This document shows, piece by piece, positions 1-8,788 of a stretch of 64,000 nucleotides of DNA. Below the pieces are notes generated by a model. It ran no database searches and was not told the origin of the DNA. It was given only the letters and a program-made list of their open reading frames with translations. Made by a program: the position numbers and the translations under genes. Every line of letters begins with the position of its first letter. Position 1 is the first letter of the stretch. The stretch is from CBIHON01 sp966211965 (lineage in GTDB: Bacteria; Pseudomonadota; Gammaproteobacteria; Burkholderiales; Burkholderiaceae_D): the NCBI GenBank assembly GCA_966211965.1, contig CBIHON010000008.1:62001-126000 (forward strand), given 5' to 3'.

Positions 1-108
1 GACATTCGCTTTGCTTGTTTTTGGAAAAATTCGGAAGGAGAGAAAGGTGTTCGGCACGCCGGCAACCGACAAACTCTTTCTCGCTTATACTGGATATCGG
101 TTCAATTT

Positions 109-140
109 CCGGTTCACATTCCGGTTCACATTTTCTTCTT
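109..140. repeat. Short tandem repeat before the MoxR gene
   Basis: The 12-base unit CCGGTTCACATT occurs twice in direct succession, with a related half-copy (GGTTCAATTT) just before. It lies in the leader of the MoxR-like gene. No function is evident; it may be replication slippage. Confidence 0.6.
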
Positions 141-156
141 CTTGACGACAGCCGCT

Positions 157-1011
157 ATGCGACACGAGACACGCTTCGAAGGTTCCCAAAGTTATGTTGC
201 CACCAACGATCTGAAATTGGCCGTCAATGCCGCCTTGACGCTTCAGCGCCCGCTGCTGATCAAGGGTGAACCGGGTACCGGCAAGACCATGCTGGCCGAA
301 GAAGTTGCCGCGGCATTGAATATGCCTTTGCTGCAATGGCATATCAAATCGACTACGAAAGCGCAGCAAGGCTTGTATGGATACGATGCGGTGTCCCGCC
401 TGCGCGATTCGCAATTAGGTGATGAGCGGGTCAAGGACATCCACAACTACATCGTCAAGGGCGTGTTGTGGCAGGCCTTCACCGCCGGCGAACAAGTGGT
501 GCTGCTGATCGATGAAATCGACAAGGCCGATATCGAATTCCCCAATGACTTGCTGCGCGAACTCGACCGCATGGAATTCTATGTATACGAGACGCACGAG
601 ATGGTCACCGCAAAACATCGCCCGCTCGTCATCATCACATCGAACAATGAAAAGGAATTGCCGGACGCATTCCTGCGCCGCTGCTTCTTCCATTACATCA
701 AGTTCCCGGACAAGGATACGATGCAGCAAATCGTCGACGTGCATTTTCCAACACTGAAAAAAGATTTACTGGCGCAGGCATTGCAAACTTTTTATGAAGT
801 GCGCGACGTGCCGGGCTTGAAAAAGAAACCTTCCACTTCGGAACTGCTGGACTGGCTGAAGCTGCTGGTGGCAGAAGACATCCCGCCCGAAGCGCTGCGC
901 AGCCAGGATGCCAAAACCATCGTGCCGCCGCTGCACGGTGCACTGCTGAAGAATGAGCAGGATGTGCATCTGTTTGAACGGCTGGTTTTCATGTCGCGCA
1001 CAAATCGCTGA
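157..1011 (+). CDS. MoxR-family AAA+ ATPase
   Basis: Cytoplasmic AAA+ ATPase of the MoxR/CoxD type, a chaperone-like protein that usually works with a VWA-domain partner to mature or insert cofactors into other proteins. The protein shows Walker A GEPGTGKT at about residues 37-44, Walker B VVLLIDEID near 114-122 and a sensor-1 region ITSNNEKELPDAFLRRC near 157-173. An upstream in-frame TTG at 142 would add five residues; ATG at 157 starts closer to the usual family N-terminus. The next gene, on the same strand, encodes the VWA partner, so the two form the classic MoxR-VWA pair. Its client protein cannot be read from this window. Confidence 0.9.
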   Translation: MRHETRFEGSQSYVATNDLKLAVNAALTLQRPLLIKGEPGTGKTMLAEEVAAALNMPLLQWHIKSTTKAQQGLYGYDAVSRLRDSQLGDERVKDIHNYIVKGVLWQAFTAGEQVVLLIDEIDKADIEFPNDLLRELDRMEFYVYETHEMVTAKHRPLVIITSNNEKELPDAFLRRCFFHYIKFPDKDTMQQIVDVHFPTLKKDLLAQALQTFYEVRDVPGLKKKPSTSELLDWLKLLVAEDIPPEALRSQDAKTIVPPLHGALLKNEQDVHLFERLVFMSRTNR

Positions 1012-1056
1012 CGCGATTTGCGAGGGGGCGCGCTGCGCTCCATTGAGGAGTTTTCC

Positions 1057-2226
1057 GTGTTGATCGATTTCTTTTTCACTCTCAAGGATGCCAAGATTCC
1101 GGTTTCGATAAAGGAATTTCTGATCCTGCTGGAGGCGATGCAAAAAAACGTGATCACGCCTTCACTCGACGATTTCTATTTTTTGTCGCGCATCGCGCTG
1201 GTCAAGGACGAAGCACACTACGACAAGTTCGATAAGGCCTTCGGCCTGTACTTCAAAGGCATCGACGCGATCTTCGACAAGAATGCCGAGATTCCGCTCG
1301 ATTGGCTGATGAAGCGCATGGAGCGCGAACTGACGCCGGAGCAAAGAGAGCAGCTCGAGAAATTCGGCTACGACAAGCTGATGGACAGACTCAAGCAATT
1401 GCTGGACGAGCAGAAGGAAAGGCACGAAGGCGGTAGCAAATGGATAGGCACCGGCGGCACTTCCCCCTTCGGCAATGGCGGCACCAATCCGGAGGGCATC
1501 CGCATCGGCGGCGAAGGCGGCAAGCGCAGTGCAGTCAAAGTGTGGGAAGCGCGGGCCTATCGCGACTACGATTCGGAACGCGAACTGGGCACCCGCAACA
1601 TCAAGGTCGCGCTACGGCGCCTGCGCAAGTTTGCGCGGGAAGGCGCTGAAGAAGAATTGGCGCTCGACGACACGATACGCGCGACCGCCAACAATGCCGG
1701 CTATCTCGACATCAAGATGCAGCCGGAGCGCAAGAACAATATCAAGGTACTGATGCTGCTGGATGTCGGCGGCACCATGGACGATCACATCGCGCGCACC
1801 GAGGAATTATTCTCGGCAGCCAAGACCGAATTCAAGAACATGGAGTTCTTTTACTTTCACAACTGCGTGTACGACTACCTGTGGAAGAACAACCGGCGCC
1901 GCCACACCGAACGCTTTCCGACCTGGGACGTGCTGCGTAAATACACGCCCGATACCAAGCTGATTTTCGTCGGCGACGCGACCATGAGTCCCTATGAAAT
2001 CCTGCAAGCAGGCGGTTCGGTCGAATACAACAATGAAGAAGCCGGCGCCGAATGGCTGCAACGCTTCACGCACGCCTTTCCGAAGTTCATCTGGCTCAAT
2101 CCCGAGCCGGAAGGATTGTGGCAATACCGCCAGTCGATCGCGGTGGTCCGGCAGATCATGAATAACCGGATGTTTCCGATGACGATAGAGGGGTTGGAGC
2201 GCGGGATGCGGCTGTTGAGCAAATAA
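1057..2226 (+). CDS. VWA domain (CoxE-like) protein, MoxR partner
   Basis: CoxE-like von Willebrand factor A protein of 389 residues, expected to act with the preceding MoxR ATPase as a metal-dependent adaptor. The start chosen is GTG 1057, because GAGGAG lies at 1045-1050 with suitable spacing; an in-frame TTG at 1018 has no such site. The N-terminal half is charged and helical with a Gly-rich linker (GGTSPFGNGGTNPEGIRIGG). The VWA domain starts near residue 230 with LMLLDVGGTMDDH. The metal-binding DxSxS motif is altered here to DVGGT, so the first serine is replaced by glycine and the second by threonine. Threonine may still bind metal, but the site is atypical. Confidence 0.85.
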   Translation: MLIDFFFTLKDAKIPVSIKEFLILLEAMQKNVITPSLDDFYFLSRIALVKDEAHYDKFDKAFGLYFKGIDAIFDKNAEIPLDWLMKRMERELTPEQREQLEKFGYDKLMDRLKQLLDEQKERHEGGSKWIGTGGTSPFGNGGTNPEGIRIGGEGGKRSAVKVWEARAYRDYDSERELGTRNIKVALRRLRKFAREGAEEELALDDTIRATANNAGYLDIKMQPERKNNIKVLMLLDVGGTMDDHIARTEELFSAAKTEFKNMEFFYFHNCVYDYLWKNNRRRHTERFPTWDVLRKYTPDTKLIFVGDATMSPYEILQAGGSVEYNNEEAGAEWLQRFTHAFPKFIWLNPEPEGLWQYRQSIAVVRQIMNNRMFPMTIEGLERGMRLLSK

Positions 2227-2229
2227 GTC

Positions 2230-3063
2230 TTAGCGCGACAACATCGGCAAAAACTTCTTCAACGTCACCATCAGCTGATTGCCGGCCAAAGGCTTGGTCA
2301 AATACCCGTCCGCTCCCGCCTCCCGCGCCTGCGCCGGCTCGTAGACAAATGGTTTTCCAACCAGGAAAATCACCGAAGTCCTTTGGAGTCGGCTGGTTTG
2401 TTTGATGGCCTTGCAAAGGCGGTAAGGATCGACGCCGGGCGTGGAGGTATTGATCATCACCACCGCCATGCTGCGCTGCACGCAGAGATCCACAGCCTTG
2501 CTTTCCTCGTTGGCCCAGGCCACCGGCATGTTGTAGCGCATCAGCCGCTCGGCCAGAAAGGAATGAATCGCCGGGCTCTTGTCGACGATCAGCACGCCGA
2601 CATCATCCGGCACCTTAGCGCGCATGCGCTCGTATTCGGCCGGATCGGTCAAATCGAGATCCAGGCGGTCGCGGCGTCGGCGCTCGGCTACCGAAATCAC
2701 ACCGGCGGCATCCAGCCGGGATAAGGCATCGGCGCGCTTTTCGACCAATTGATCAAGCAGTTCGAACAATTTGTATCCGAGAATCGGCCGCTCCAAAACC
2801 GGATAAGGCAAGGCAATCTCGGGCGTTCCGACCAGTAGCGCCGGCCTTACGTCGCTCGGCCTCAAATCGGACAGGGTGACGAGCGCCTTCAACTCGTCCG
2901 CATTGGCGATGTAAAGATCGGGGTCTTTCAGGTTGTCTTCGGACAGGCAGACGTAACCATAGCCTTTGCCTTGCTCAACCGAAAAGCTGGCCTCGAACAG
3001 CTCGACTTCCTGCTGGGGAAAGCCGATCAGGCGGACGCCGAAAGGGAAGCTGGAAGTAGTCAT
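2230..3063 (-). CDS. Response-regulator-like protein with degenerate receiver
   Basis: Protein of 277 residues whose last 123 residues (about 155-277) follow the CheY/receiver pattern: beta1 VGVLIVDKSPA, beta3 AVVMINTSTPGVDPY, beta4 TSVIFLVGKP and beta5 GYLTKPL. The conserved lysine is present near residue 257. The phosphoacceptor aspartate is replaced by Asn (near 205, INTSTPG) and the acidic pair is reduced to a single Asp (VDK). Phosphotransfer is therefore unlikely. The first 110 residues look weakly like a second receiver fold with no acidic pocket; this is only an impression. No output domain is seen. It converges with the VWA gene (3 bases between stops) and has an inverted-repeat element just upstream. 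Confidence 0.75.
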   Translation of the reverse strand: MTTSSFPFGVRLIGFPQQEVELFEASFSVEQGKGYGYVCLSEDNLKDPDLYIANADELKALVTLSDLRPSDVRPALLVGTPEIALPYPVLERPILGYKLFELLDQLVEKRADALSRLDAAGVISVAERRRRDRLDLDLTDPAEYERMRAKVPDDVGVLIVDKSPAIHSFLAERLMRYNMPVAWANEESKAVDLCVQRSMAVVMINTSTPGVDPYRLCKAIKQTSRLQRTSVIFLVGKPFVYEPAQAREAGADGYLTKPLAGNQLMVTLKKFLPMLSR

Positions 3064-3099
3064 GGCGTGTTATTTTATAATGTTCGCCGTGGAAACACC

Positions 3100-3265
3100 T
3101 AGTGAACTGTAACAGATGGTTCGGAAGAGAAAGAGGCATGTATGGCGCGCAGGGCAAGGCGTCAAGCACAGTGATAGCGAGCCATCACGCGCATTGACAA
3201 CGCGGCCATGCACGTCAAACGTGCGGCAGGCACTTCCGAACCGAACCGTCTGTTACAGTCCACTA
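3100..3265. mobile_element. MITE-like element A (CTAG/TA target)
   Basis: A non-coding stretch of about 162 bases bounded by CTAG at 3099-3102 and 3263-3266, consistent with TA duplicated at each end. The terminal inverted repeats are GTGAACTGTAACAGATGG and, on the other strand, GTGGACTGTAACAGACGG, continuing with GGTTCGGAAG-like sequence (about 25-30 bases, with one small insertion). No transposase is encoded. It fills most of the gap between the receiver-like gene and parE. Classification as an IS630/Tc1-type MITE is an inference from the TA/CTAG target and the small size. Confidence 0.7.
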
Positions 3266-3400
3266 GTTCTCATCCGCATTAACTTTTGATCGTGCCTGCC
3301 AATTTCCGGTCATTTGCCTCGATTTTTCATTAGAATGCAAAGTCTTTTGCTCTTGCCAACTTCTCACAACGAAACCGTCATCACCTAGCGTAACAATTGC

Positions 3401-5386
3401 ATGGCCACTAAAAAATCAGCATCCGATTACAGCGAATCATCCATCCGCGTCCTCAAGGGACTTGAGCCGGTCAAGCAGCGCCCCGGCATGTACACCCGCA
3501 CCGAGAATCCGCTGCACATCATCCAGGAAGTGATCGACAATTCGTCCGACGAAGCGCTCGGCGGCTATGCCAAACACGTGATGGTCACGCTCAACGCCGA
3601 TGGCAGTGTCAGTGTCGAAGACGACGGGCGCGGCATTCCGGTCGGCTTGCATCCTGAAGAAAAAGTCCCCACTGTCGAAATCGTCTTCACCCGCCTGCAT
3701 GCCGGCGGCAAGTTCGACAAGGGCGCGGGCGGCGCGTACTCCTTCTCCGGCGGCTTGCATGGCGTCGGCGTATCGGTCACCAACGCACTGTCGACACGAT
3801 TGGAAATCACGGTCTGGCGCGAAGGCGGCGTGCACCACATCGCCTTTGCCGATGGCGACGTGGTGGAAAAACTGAAATCGCGGCCGATCGCACGCGATGA
3901 GAAAAAGTCCGGCACCCGCGTCACGGTCTGGCCGAATCCCAAATATTTTGACTCCGCTGCAATTCCGCAGGCGGAATTGCAAAGGTTGCTGCGCTCCAAG
4001 GCAGTTTTGCTTCCGGGGGTCAAGGTCACGCTGACCAATGCCAAGACGGGCGAAACGCAGGCGTGGCAGTACGATCAAGGTCTGCGCGGGTATTTGTTGG
4101 AATCGCTGGCGCAAAGCTCGAATGCGGAGCCGGTAATCCCGCTGTTCGAAGGTGAGCAATACGCCGGCAACGATGCCGAGGGCTTTGCCGAGGGCGAAGG
4201 CGCGGCCTGGGTCGTGGCCTGGACCGAGGAAGGCGCGGTGGTGCGCGAATCCTATGTCAACCTGATCCCGACCTCGGCCGGCGGCACGCATGAATCGGGC
4301 TTGCGCGAAGGCTTGTTCGCCGCAGTGAAAAGCTTTGTCGAAATGCATTCGCTGCTGCCCAAGGGCGTCAAGCTGTTGCCGGAAGACGTGTTCGCACGGG
4401 TTTCCTTCGTACTGTCGGCCAAAGTGCTGGACCCGCAATTTCAGGGCCAGATCAAGGAACGCCTGAATTCGCGCGACGCGGTGCGCCTGGTGTCGACCTT
4501 TACGCGGCCGGCGCTGGAGTTGTGGCTGCACCAGCACGTCGACCACGGCAAGAAACTGGCCGAACTGGTCATCAAGCAGGCGCAGTCGCGGCTGCGCTCG
4601 GCGCAAAAAGTCGAAAAGAAAAAATCCTCGGGCGTCGCGGTCTTGCCGGGCAAGCTGACCGATTGCGAATCGAACGACATCACCCGCAACGAACTGTTCC
4701 TGGTCGAGGGCGATTCCGCCGGCGGCTCGGCCAAGATGGGCCGCGACAAGGAGTTCCAGGCCATCCTGCCCTTGCGCGGCAAGGTGCTCAATTCCTGGGA
4801 AACCGAAGCCGACCGCCTGTTCGCCAACAACGAGATCCATGACATCGCGGTCGCCATCGGCGTCGATCCGCATGGTAAAATCGGCGAGCCCGACTTGAGC
4901 GGTTTACGTTACGGCCGGATCTGCATCCTCTCCGATGCCGACGTCGATGGCGCTCACATACAAGTGTTGTTGTTGACCCTGTTCTTCAAACACTTTCCCA
5001 AATTAATCGACCGGGGTCATATCTGTGTCGCCCGCCCGCCCCTGTATCGTGTCGATGCGCCGGCGCGCGGCAAGAAACCGGCGCAGAAGATATATGCGCT
5101 CGACGACGGCGAACTGCTGGCGATCGAAGACAAACTACGCAAGGATGGCGTAAAAGACAAAGGTTGGACCATTTCGCGCTTCAAGGGACTGGGCGAAATG
5201 AATGCTGAACAACTGTGGGAAACCACGATGAACCCTGATACGCGGCGCTTGCTGCCGGTATCGCTGGGCGATTTCGATCTGCACACGTCGGAAGCGCGCT
5301 TCAATATGCTGATGGGCAAAGGCGAAGCAGCGGCACGGCGAGCCTGGATCGAAGAGCACGGCAACGAAACGGAAGCGGATATCTGA
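3401..5386 (+). CDS. parE: DNA topoisomerase IV subunit B (ParE)
   Basis: ATPase subunit of topoisomerase IV, which with ParC decatenates replicated chromosomes and relaxes supercoils. The 661 residues show the GHKL ATPase fold (EVIDNSSDEALGG, VEDDGRGIPVG, SGGLHGVGVSVTNALS), a transducer region, the TOPRIM domain (LVEGDSAGGSAKMGRD, then DADVDGAHI near residue 515) and the C-terminal FKGLGEMN motif. The length and the lack of the long GyrB insertion favour ParE over GyrB, as does parC 0.85 kb downstream. The stop shares one base with the start of the lytic transglycosylase gene, which suggests translational coupling within a parE-slt-parC group. Confidence 0.96.
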   Translation: MATKKSASDYSESSIRVLKGLEPVKQRPGMYTRTENPLHIIQEVIDNSSDEALGGYAKHVMVTLNADGSVSVEDDGRGIPVGLHPEEKVPTVEIVFTRLHAGGKFDKGAGGAYSFSGGLHGVGVSVTNALSTRLEITVWREGGVHHIAFADGDVVEKLKSRPIARDEKKSGTRVTVWPNPKYFDSAAIPQAELQRLLRSKAVLLPGVKVTLTNAKTGETQAWQYDQGLRGYLLESLAQSSNAEPVIPLFEGEQYAGNDAEGFAEGEGAAWVVAWTEEGAVVRESYVNLIPTSAGGTHESGLREGLFAAVKSFVEMHSLLPKGVKLLPEDVFARVSFVLSAKVLDPQFQGQIKERLNSRDAVRLVSTFTRPALELWLHQHVDHGKKLAELVIKQAQSRLRSAQKVEKKKSSGVAVLPGKLTDCESNDITRNELFLVEGDSAGGSAKMGRDKEFQAILPLRGKVLNSWETEADRLFANNEIHDIAVAIGVDPHGKIGEPDLSGLRYGRICILSDADVDGAHIQVLLLTLFFKHFPKLIDRGHICVARPPLYRVDAPARGKKPAQKIYALDDGELLAIEDKLRKDGVKDKGWTISRFKGLGEMNAEQLWETTMNPDTRRLLPVSLGDFDLHTSEARFNMLMGKGEAAARRAWIEEHGNETEADI

Positions 5387-6063
5387 TGCAAATTTTTTAC
5401 CCAGGTTTGTCAAGAATCGCCATGGTCGGCGCCCTGCTCGGCGCTGCAAGCGCAAGCGCGTACGCCGACATCTACATGTACATCGACCAGAACGGCGTGA
5501 AGAACTTCTCGAACGTCAAACTCGATTCACGCTACAAACCGTTCGTGTTCAGCGACGCGGATAACACGGCCTTCCAGGCGCCGGCTGCCGGCAAGCCGCT
5601 GAAACCGACATCGATGCGCGCCCTGTCGCAACATCCCAACCTGATCAAGTTCGAACCCATTCTGGCACAGGCGGCCAAGGATTTCGCGGTCGACATCGCG
5701 CTGCTGAAAGCGGTGATGGCGGCGGAATCGCGCTTCAATCCGCTGGCGGTATCACGCAAAGGAGCGATCGGCCTGATGCAACTCATGCCGGCCACCGCAC
5801 AGCGTTATGGCTTGTATGCCGACAGCACCCAGACCATCCAGCAAAAATTGACCGATCCTGAAACCAATATCCGCCTTGGCGCGCGCTACCTGCGTGACCT
5901 GCAGAACATGTTCCCCAGCAAGCTGGAATTGATGCTCGCATCCTACAATGCGGGGGAAGGTGCAGTTCAAAAATACAACAATCAGGTTCCGCCTTATCCC
6001 GAGACGCGCAATTATGTGCAAACCGTGACCCAGTTTTACCAGATGTACAAGCCGACGACTTAG
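5386..6063 (+). CDS. Lytic transglycosylase (SLT family)
   Basis: Periplasmic murein lytic transglycosylase of 225 residues that cleaves the MurNAc-GlcNAc bond of peptidoglycan. A signal peptide is clear (hydrophobic core IAMVGALLGAASASAYA, about residues 11-27). A short DUF4124-like segment (YMYIDQNGVKNFSN) follows. The SLT domain carries the catalytic Glu at about residue 114 in MAAESRFNP, followed by GAIGLMQLMPATAQRYG and the ASYNAGEGAVQKY motif. The start codon overlaps the parE stop by one base. The parE-slt-parC arrangement is, as far as I know, common in Burkholderiales; the functional link is unclear. Confidence 0.93.
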   Translation: MQIFYPGLSRIAMVGALLGAASASAYADIYMYIDQNGVKNFSNVKLDSRYKPFVFSDADNTAFQAPAAGKPLKPTSMRALSQHPNLIKFEPILAQAAKDFAVDIALLKAVMAAESRFNPLAVSRKGAIGLMQLMPATAQRYGLYADSTQTIQQKLTDPETNIRLGARYLRDLQNMFPSKLELMLASYNAGEGAVQKYNNQVPPYPETRNYVQTVTQFYQMYKPTT

Positions 6064-6087
6064 CGAATTGTCTTGACGACTGCGCAC

Positions 6088-6170
6088 GATGGGTGGAACG
6101 GCATTTTGCGTAACCCATCACGTGCACGGTTGATCATGATGGGTTACGCATGAAGCAGCTCCGCCCATCC
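6088..6170. repeat. Palindromic repeat, GATGGGTTACGC family, copy 1
   Basis: A nested palindrome of about 83 bases between the lytic transglycosylase gene and parC. The inner arms GCGTAACCCATCA and TGATGGGTTACGC match perfectly over 13 bases, and the outer arms GATGGGTGGA and TCCGCCCATC pair with mismatch. Related copies lie at 50882-50968 and, in a changed form, at 22391-22529. It resembles a REP/BIME-like intergenic repeat. Confidence 0.75.
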
Positions 6171-6225
6171 CACTTTGCGCCATGCATCGCAAGGCGAATA
6201 GCCCCCGAACATACGCTGAATCCCC

Positions 6226-8541
6226 ATGTCCGAACAAGCCAGCCTCTTTACCAATCCGCCCGAACCACCCGATAGCGAATCGCTGACCCTTGCCTCCTTC
6301 GCCGAACGCGCCTACCTCGACTACGCCGTCTCGGTGGTGAAGGGCCGCGCGCTGCCCGACGTCAGCGACGGCCAGAAGCCGGTGCAGCGGCGCATCCTGT
6401 ATTCGATGAACGAACTTGGCCTGAACATCGGCGCCAAGCCGCGCAAATCGGCGGCGGTGGTCGGCGAAGTGATGGGTAAGCTGCACCCGCACGGCGACCA
6501 GTCGATTTACGATGCGATGGTGCGCATGGCGCAAGATTTCCAGATGCGTTATCCACTGATCGACGGCCAAGGCAATTTCGGTTCGCGCGACGGCGACAAC
6601 GCCGCGGCGATGCGCTATACCGAAGCGCGTCTGACCGCGATCTCCAGCCTGCTGCTCGACGAGATCGACATGGGCACTGTCGATTTTCAGCCGAATTACG
6701 ACGGCTCGATCAAGGAACCCAAGCAACTGCCAAGCCGCCTGCCCTTCGTGCTGCTCAATGGCGCGTCCGGCATCGCGGTCGGCATGGCCACCGAAATCCC
6801 GTCGCACAATTTGCGCGAAATCGCCAAGGCCGCCGTCGCGCTGATCCGCAATCCGAAGCTGAGCCATGCGGAGCTGATGGAAATCGTTCCTGGGCCGGAC
6901 TTCCCCGGCGGCGGGCAAATCATTTCCTCGCCGGCAGCCATCGCCGACATGTATGCCACCGGACGCGGCAGCGTGAAAGTACGCGCCATCTGGAAAATCG
7001 AAGAGCTGGCGCGCGGCCAATGGCAAGCTGTGGTGACAGAACTGCCACATGGCACGTCTTCGCAAAAGGTGCTGGAAGAAATCGAGGAACTGACCAATCC
7101 CAAAATCAAGCTCGGCAAGAAAGCACTCTCGCCCGAGCAGCTCGCGCAAAAACAATTGATGCTGTCGATGCTCGATGCGGTACGCGACGAATCCGGCCGC
7201 GATGCCCCTGTGCGCCTGGTGTTCGAGCCGAAATCGAAGAACCAGGACCAGACCGAATTCACCAACATGCTGATGGCCCACACGTCCCTGGAAACCAGCG
7301 TGCCGGTCAACCTGGTGATGATAGGCAGCGACGGCCGGCCGCGGCAAAAATCGCTGGGCGGCATCCTGCGCGAGTGGATCGAGTTCCGTTTCACGACCGT
7401 CACGCGCCGCACCCAGTTCAAGCTGCAAAAAGTCGACGAGCGCATCCATATCCTGGAAGGCCGCGAAGCGATCCTGCTCAACATCGACAAGGTCATCAAG
7501 ATCATCCGCGAATCGGATGAGCCGAAGCCGGCCCTGATGCAGGCTTTCCGGTTATCGGAGCGCCAAGCCGAAGACATTCTGGAAATCCGCCTGCGCCAAC
7601 TGGCGCGTCTGGAAACCATCAAGATCCAGCAAGAGCTGGCCGAAATGCGCAGCGAAAAAGTCACGCTGCAGGACTTGCTCGACAACCCGTCTTCGATGAA
7701 GCGCCTGATCATCAAGGAAATCGAAGCCGATGAAAAGAAATTCGGCGATGTGCGCCGCACCTTGATCGAGGTCGCGGAAAAAGCCGTGGTCGAGCAAAAG
7801 GTGATCGACGAACCGGTGACGGTCGTGATCTCGCAAAAAGGCTGGCTGCGTGCGCGTACCGGGCACGGCCATGACGCAACGCAATTCACCTTCAAGGCCG
7901 GCGACGGCTTGTACGGCACCTTCGAATGCCGCACGGTCGACACCCTGCTCGCCTTCGGCTCCAACGGCCGCATCTACTCGGTTGCGGTCGCCGCCCTGCC
8001 CGGTGCGCGCGGCGACGGCGTGCCGATCACGACCCTGATCGACCTGGCCAGCGGCACGCGCATCCTGCATTACTTCGCCGGCACCGGCGACACCTTGCTG
8101 CTGATCGCCTCCACCGCGGGTTATGGCTTTACCGCAAAAGCCGGCGACATGGTCAGCCGCATCAAGGCCGGCAAAGCCTTCATCACGCTGGACGACGGTG
8201 ACGAGCCGCTTGCACCCGGTCTCGTGTCGGCCAACGCCAGCGCCGTCGCCTGCCTGTCGGAAAAAGGCCGGCTGCTGGTATTCGGTCTGGATGAGATCAA
8301 GACGCTGGCCAGCGGCGGGCGCGGCATGATCCTGATGGAACTGGAAAAGAACGAAAAGCTGCTGGCGGCACAGGCAATCAGCCAGCGCGGCGTAATCGTA
8401 TCCGGCACCGGGCGCGGCGGCAAGGCACAGGAAGTGCCACTGTCGGCTTCCGGCCTGGCCAACCACATCGGCAAGCGCGCGCGCAAGGGCAAGGCGCTGG
8501 AGGCGAAGTTGAAGCCGAGCGGATTGGCGCCGCAAAAATGA
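6226..8541 (+). CDS. parC: DNA topoisomerase IV subunit A (ParC)
   Basis: DNA-cleaving subunit of topoisomerase IV. The 771 residues contain the winged-helix/CAP cleavage core with the catalytic Tyr in AAAMRYTEARL, the quinolone-pocket helix HPHGDQSIYDAMVRMAQDF, a long coiled-coil region (ERIHILEGREAILLNIDKVIKIIRES, ETIKIQQELAEMRSEK) and C-terminal beta-propeller blades. The position matching Ser80 of E. coli ParC is Gln here (GDQS) and that of Glu84 is Asp. parE and the lytic transglycosylase gene lie upstream on the same strand. Confidence 0.96.
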   Translation: MSEQASLFTNPPEPPDSESLTLASFAERAYLDYAVSVVKGRALPDVSDGQKPVQRRILYSMNELGLNIGAKPRKSAAVVGEVMGKLHPHGDQSIYDAMVRMAQDFQMRYPLIDGQGNFGSRDGDNAAAMRYTEARLTAISSLLLDEIDMGTVDFQPNYDGSIKEPKQLPSRLPFVLLNGASGIAVGMATEIPSHNLREIAKAAVALIRNPKLSHAELMEIVPGPDFPGGGQIISSPAAIADMYATGRGSVKVRAIWKIEELARGQWQAVVTELPHGTSSQKVLEEIEELTNPKIKLGKKALSPEQLAQKQLMLSMLDAVRDESGRDAPVRLVFEPKSKNQDQTEFTNMLMAHTSLETSVPVNLVMIGSDGRPRQKSLGGILREWIEFRFTTVTRRTQFKLQKVDERIHILEGREAILLNIDKVIKIIRESDEPKPALMQAFRLSERQAEDILEIRLRQLARLETIKIQQELAEMRSEKVTLQDLLDNPSSMKRLIIKEIEADEKKFGDVRRTLIEVAEKAVVEQKVIDEPVTVVISQKGWLRARTGHGHDATQFTFKAGDGLYGTFECRTVDTLLAFGSNGRIYSVAVAALPGARGDGVPITTLIDLASGTRILHYFAGTGDTLLLIASTAGYGFTAKAGDMVSRIKAGKAFITLDDGDEPLAPGLVSANASAVACLSEKGRLLVFGLDEIKTLASGGRGMILMELEKNEKLLAAQAISQRGVIVSGTGRGGKAQEVPLSASGLANHIGKRARKGKALEAKLKPSGLAPQK

Positions 8542-8694
8542 ACGGGTAGCCTGGAATAATAGCGGGCCGCCTTGCGATGTGGTGCCGCATGCGGCGGACG
8601 AGGAACCCGGCCCGCCGCTCCGGTTTGATCGCGTGCAGCCGCGCTACATTTCTGCATTGGGACATTGGATTAGCCGCTGGGCAGACGGTGGGGC

Positions 8695-8776
8695 GGGTGA
8701 AACCCGCGCCGTTTGTGCCTATGCCCGCCTATGCCCCGCCTATGCCATTTCGCGCGGGTTTCATCCGTCCTATCCT
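8695..8776. repeat. Inverted repeat after parC
   Basis: The arms GGGTGAAACCCGCGC and GCGCGGGTTTCATCC flank a loop with the short direct repeat GCCTATGCCC. It lies between parC and the next gene, and may act as a terminator or RNA hairpin. There is no T run. The rest of 8542-8788 shows nothing I can identify. Confidence 0.45.
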
Positions 8777-8788
8777 GGAGGCGTGTCT

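Noticed and set aside
3437..4873. Long open frame antisense to parE, and similar ones antisense to parC, htpG, ftsK, trxB, hemY, ppc and the MFS gene
   Set aside because: They mirror GC-rich codon structure of real genes, have His/Arg/Gln-rich translations and no recognisable domains or start sites.
8579..8788. Longer start for the DUF3806-like protein
   Set aside because: The extension has no ribosome binding site and would bury the signal peptide; ATG 8789 has TGGAGG at the right distance.
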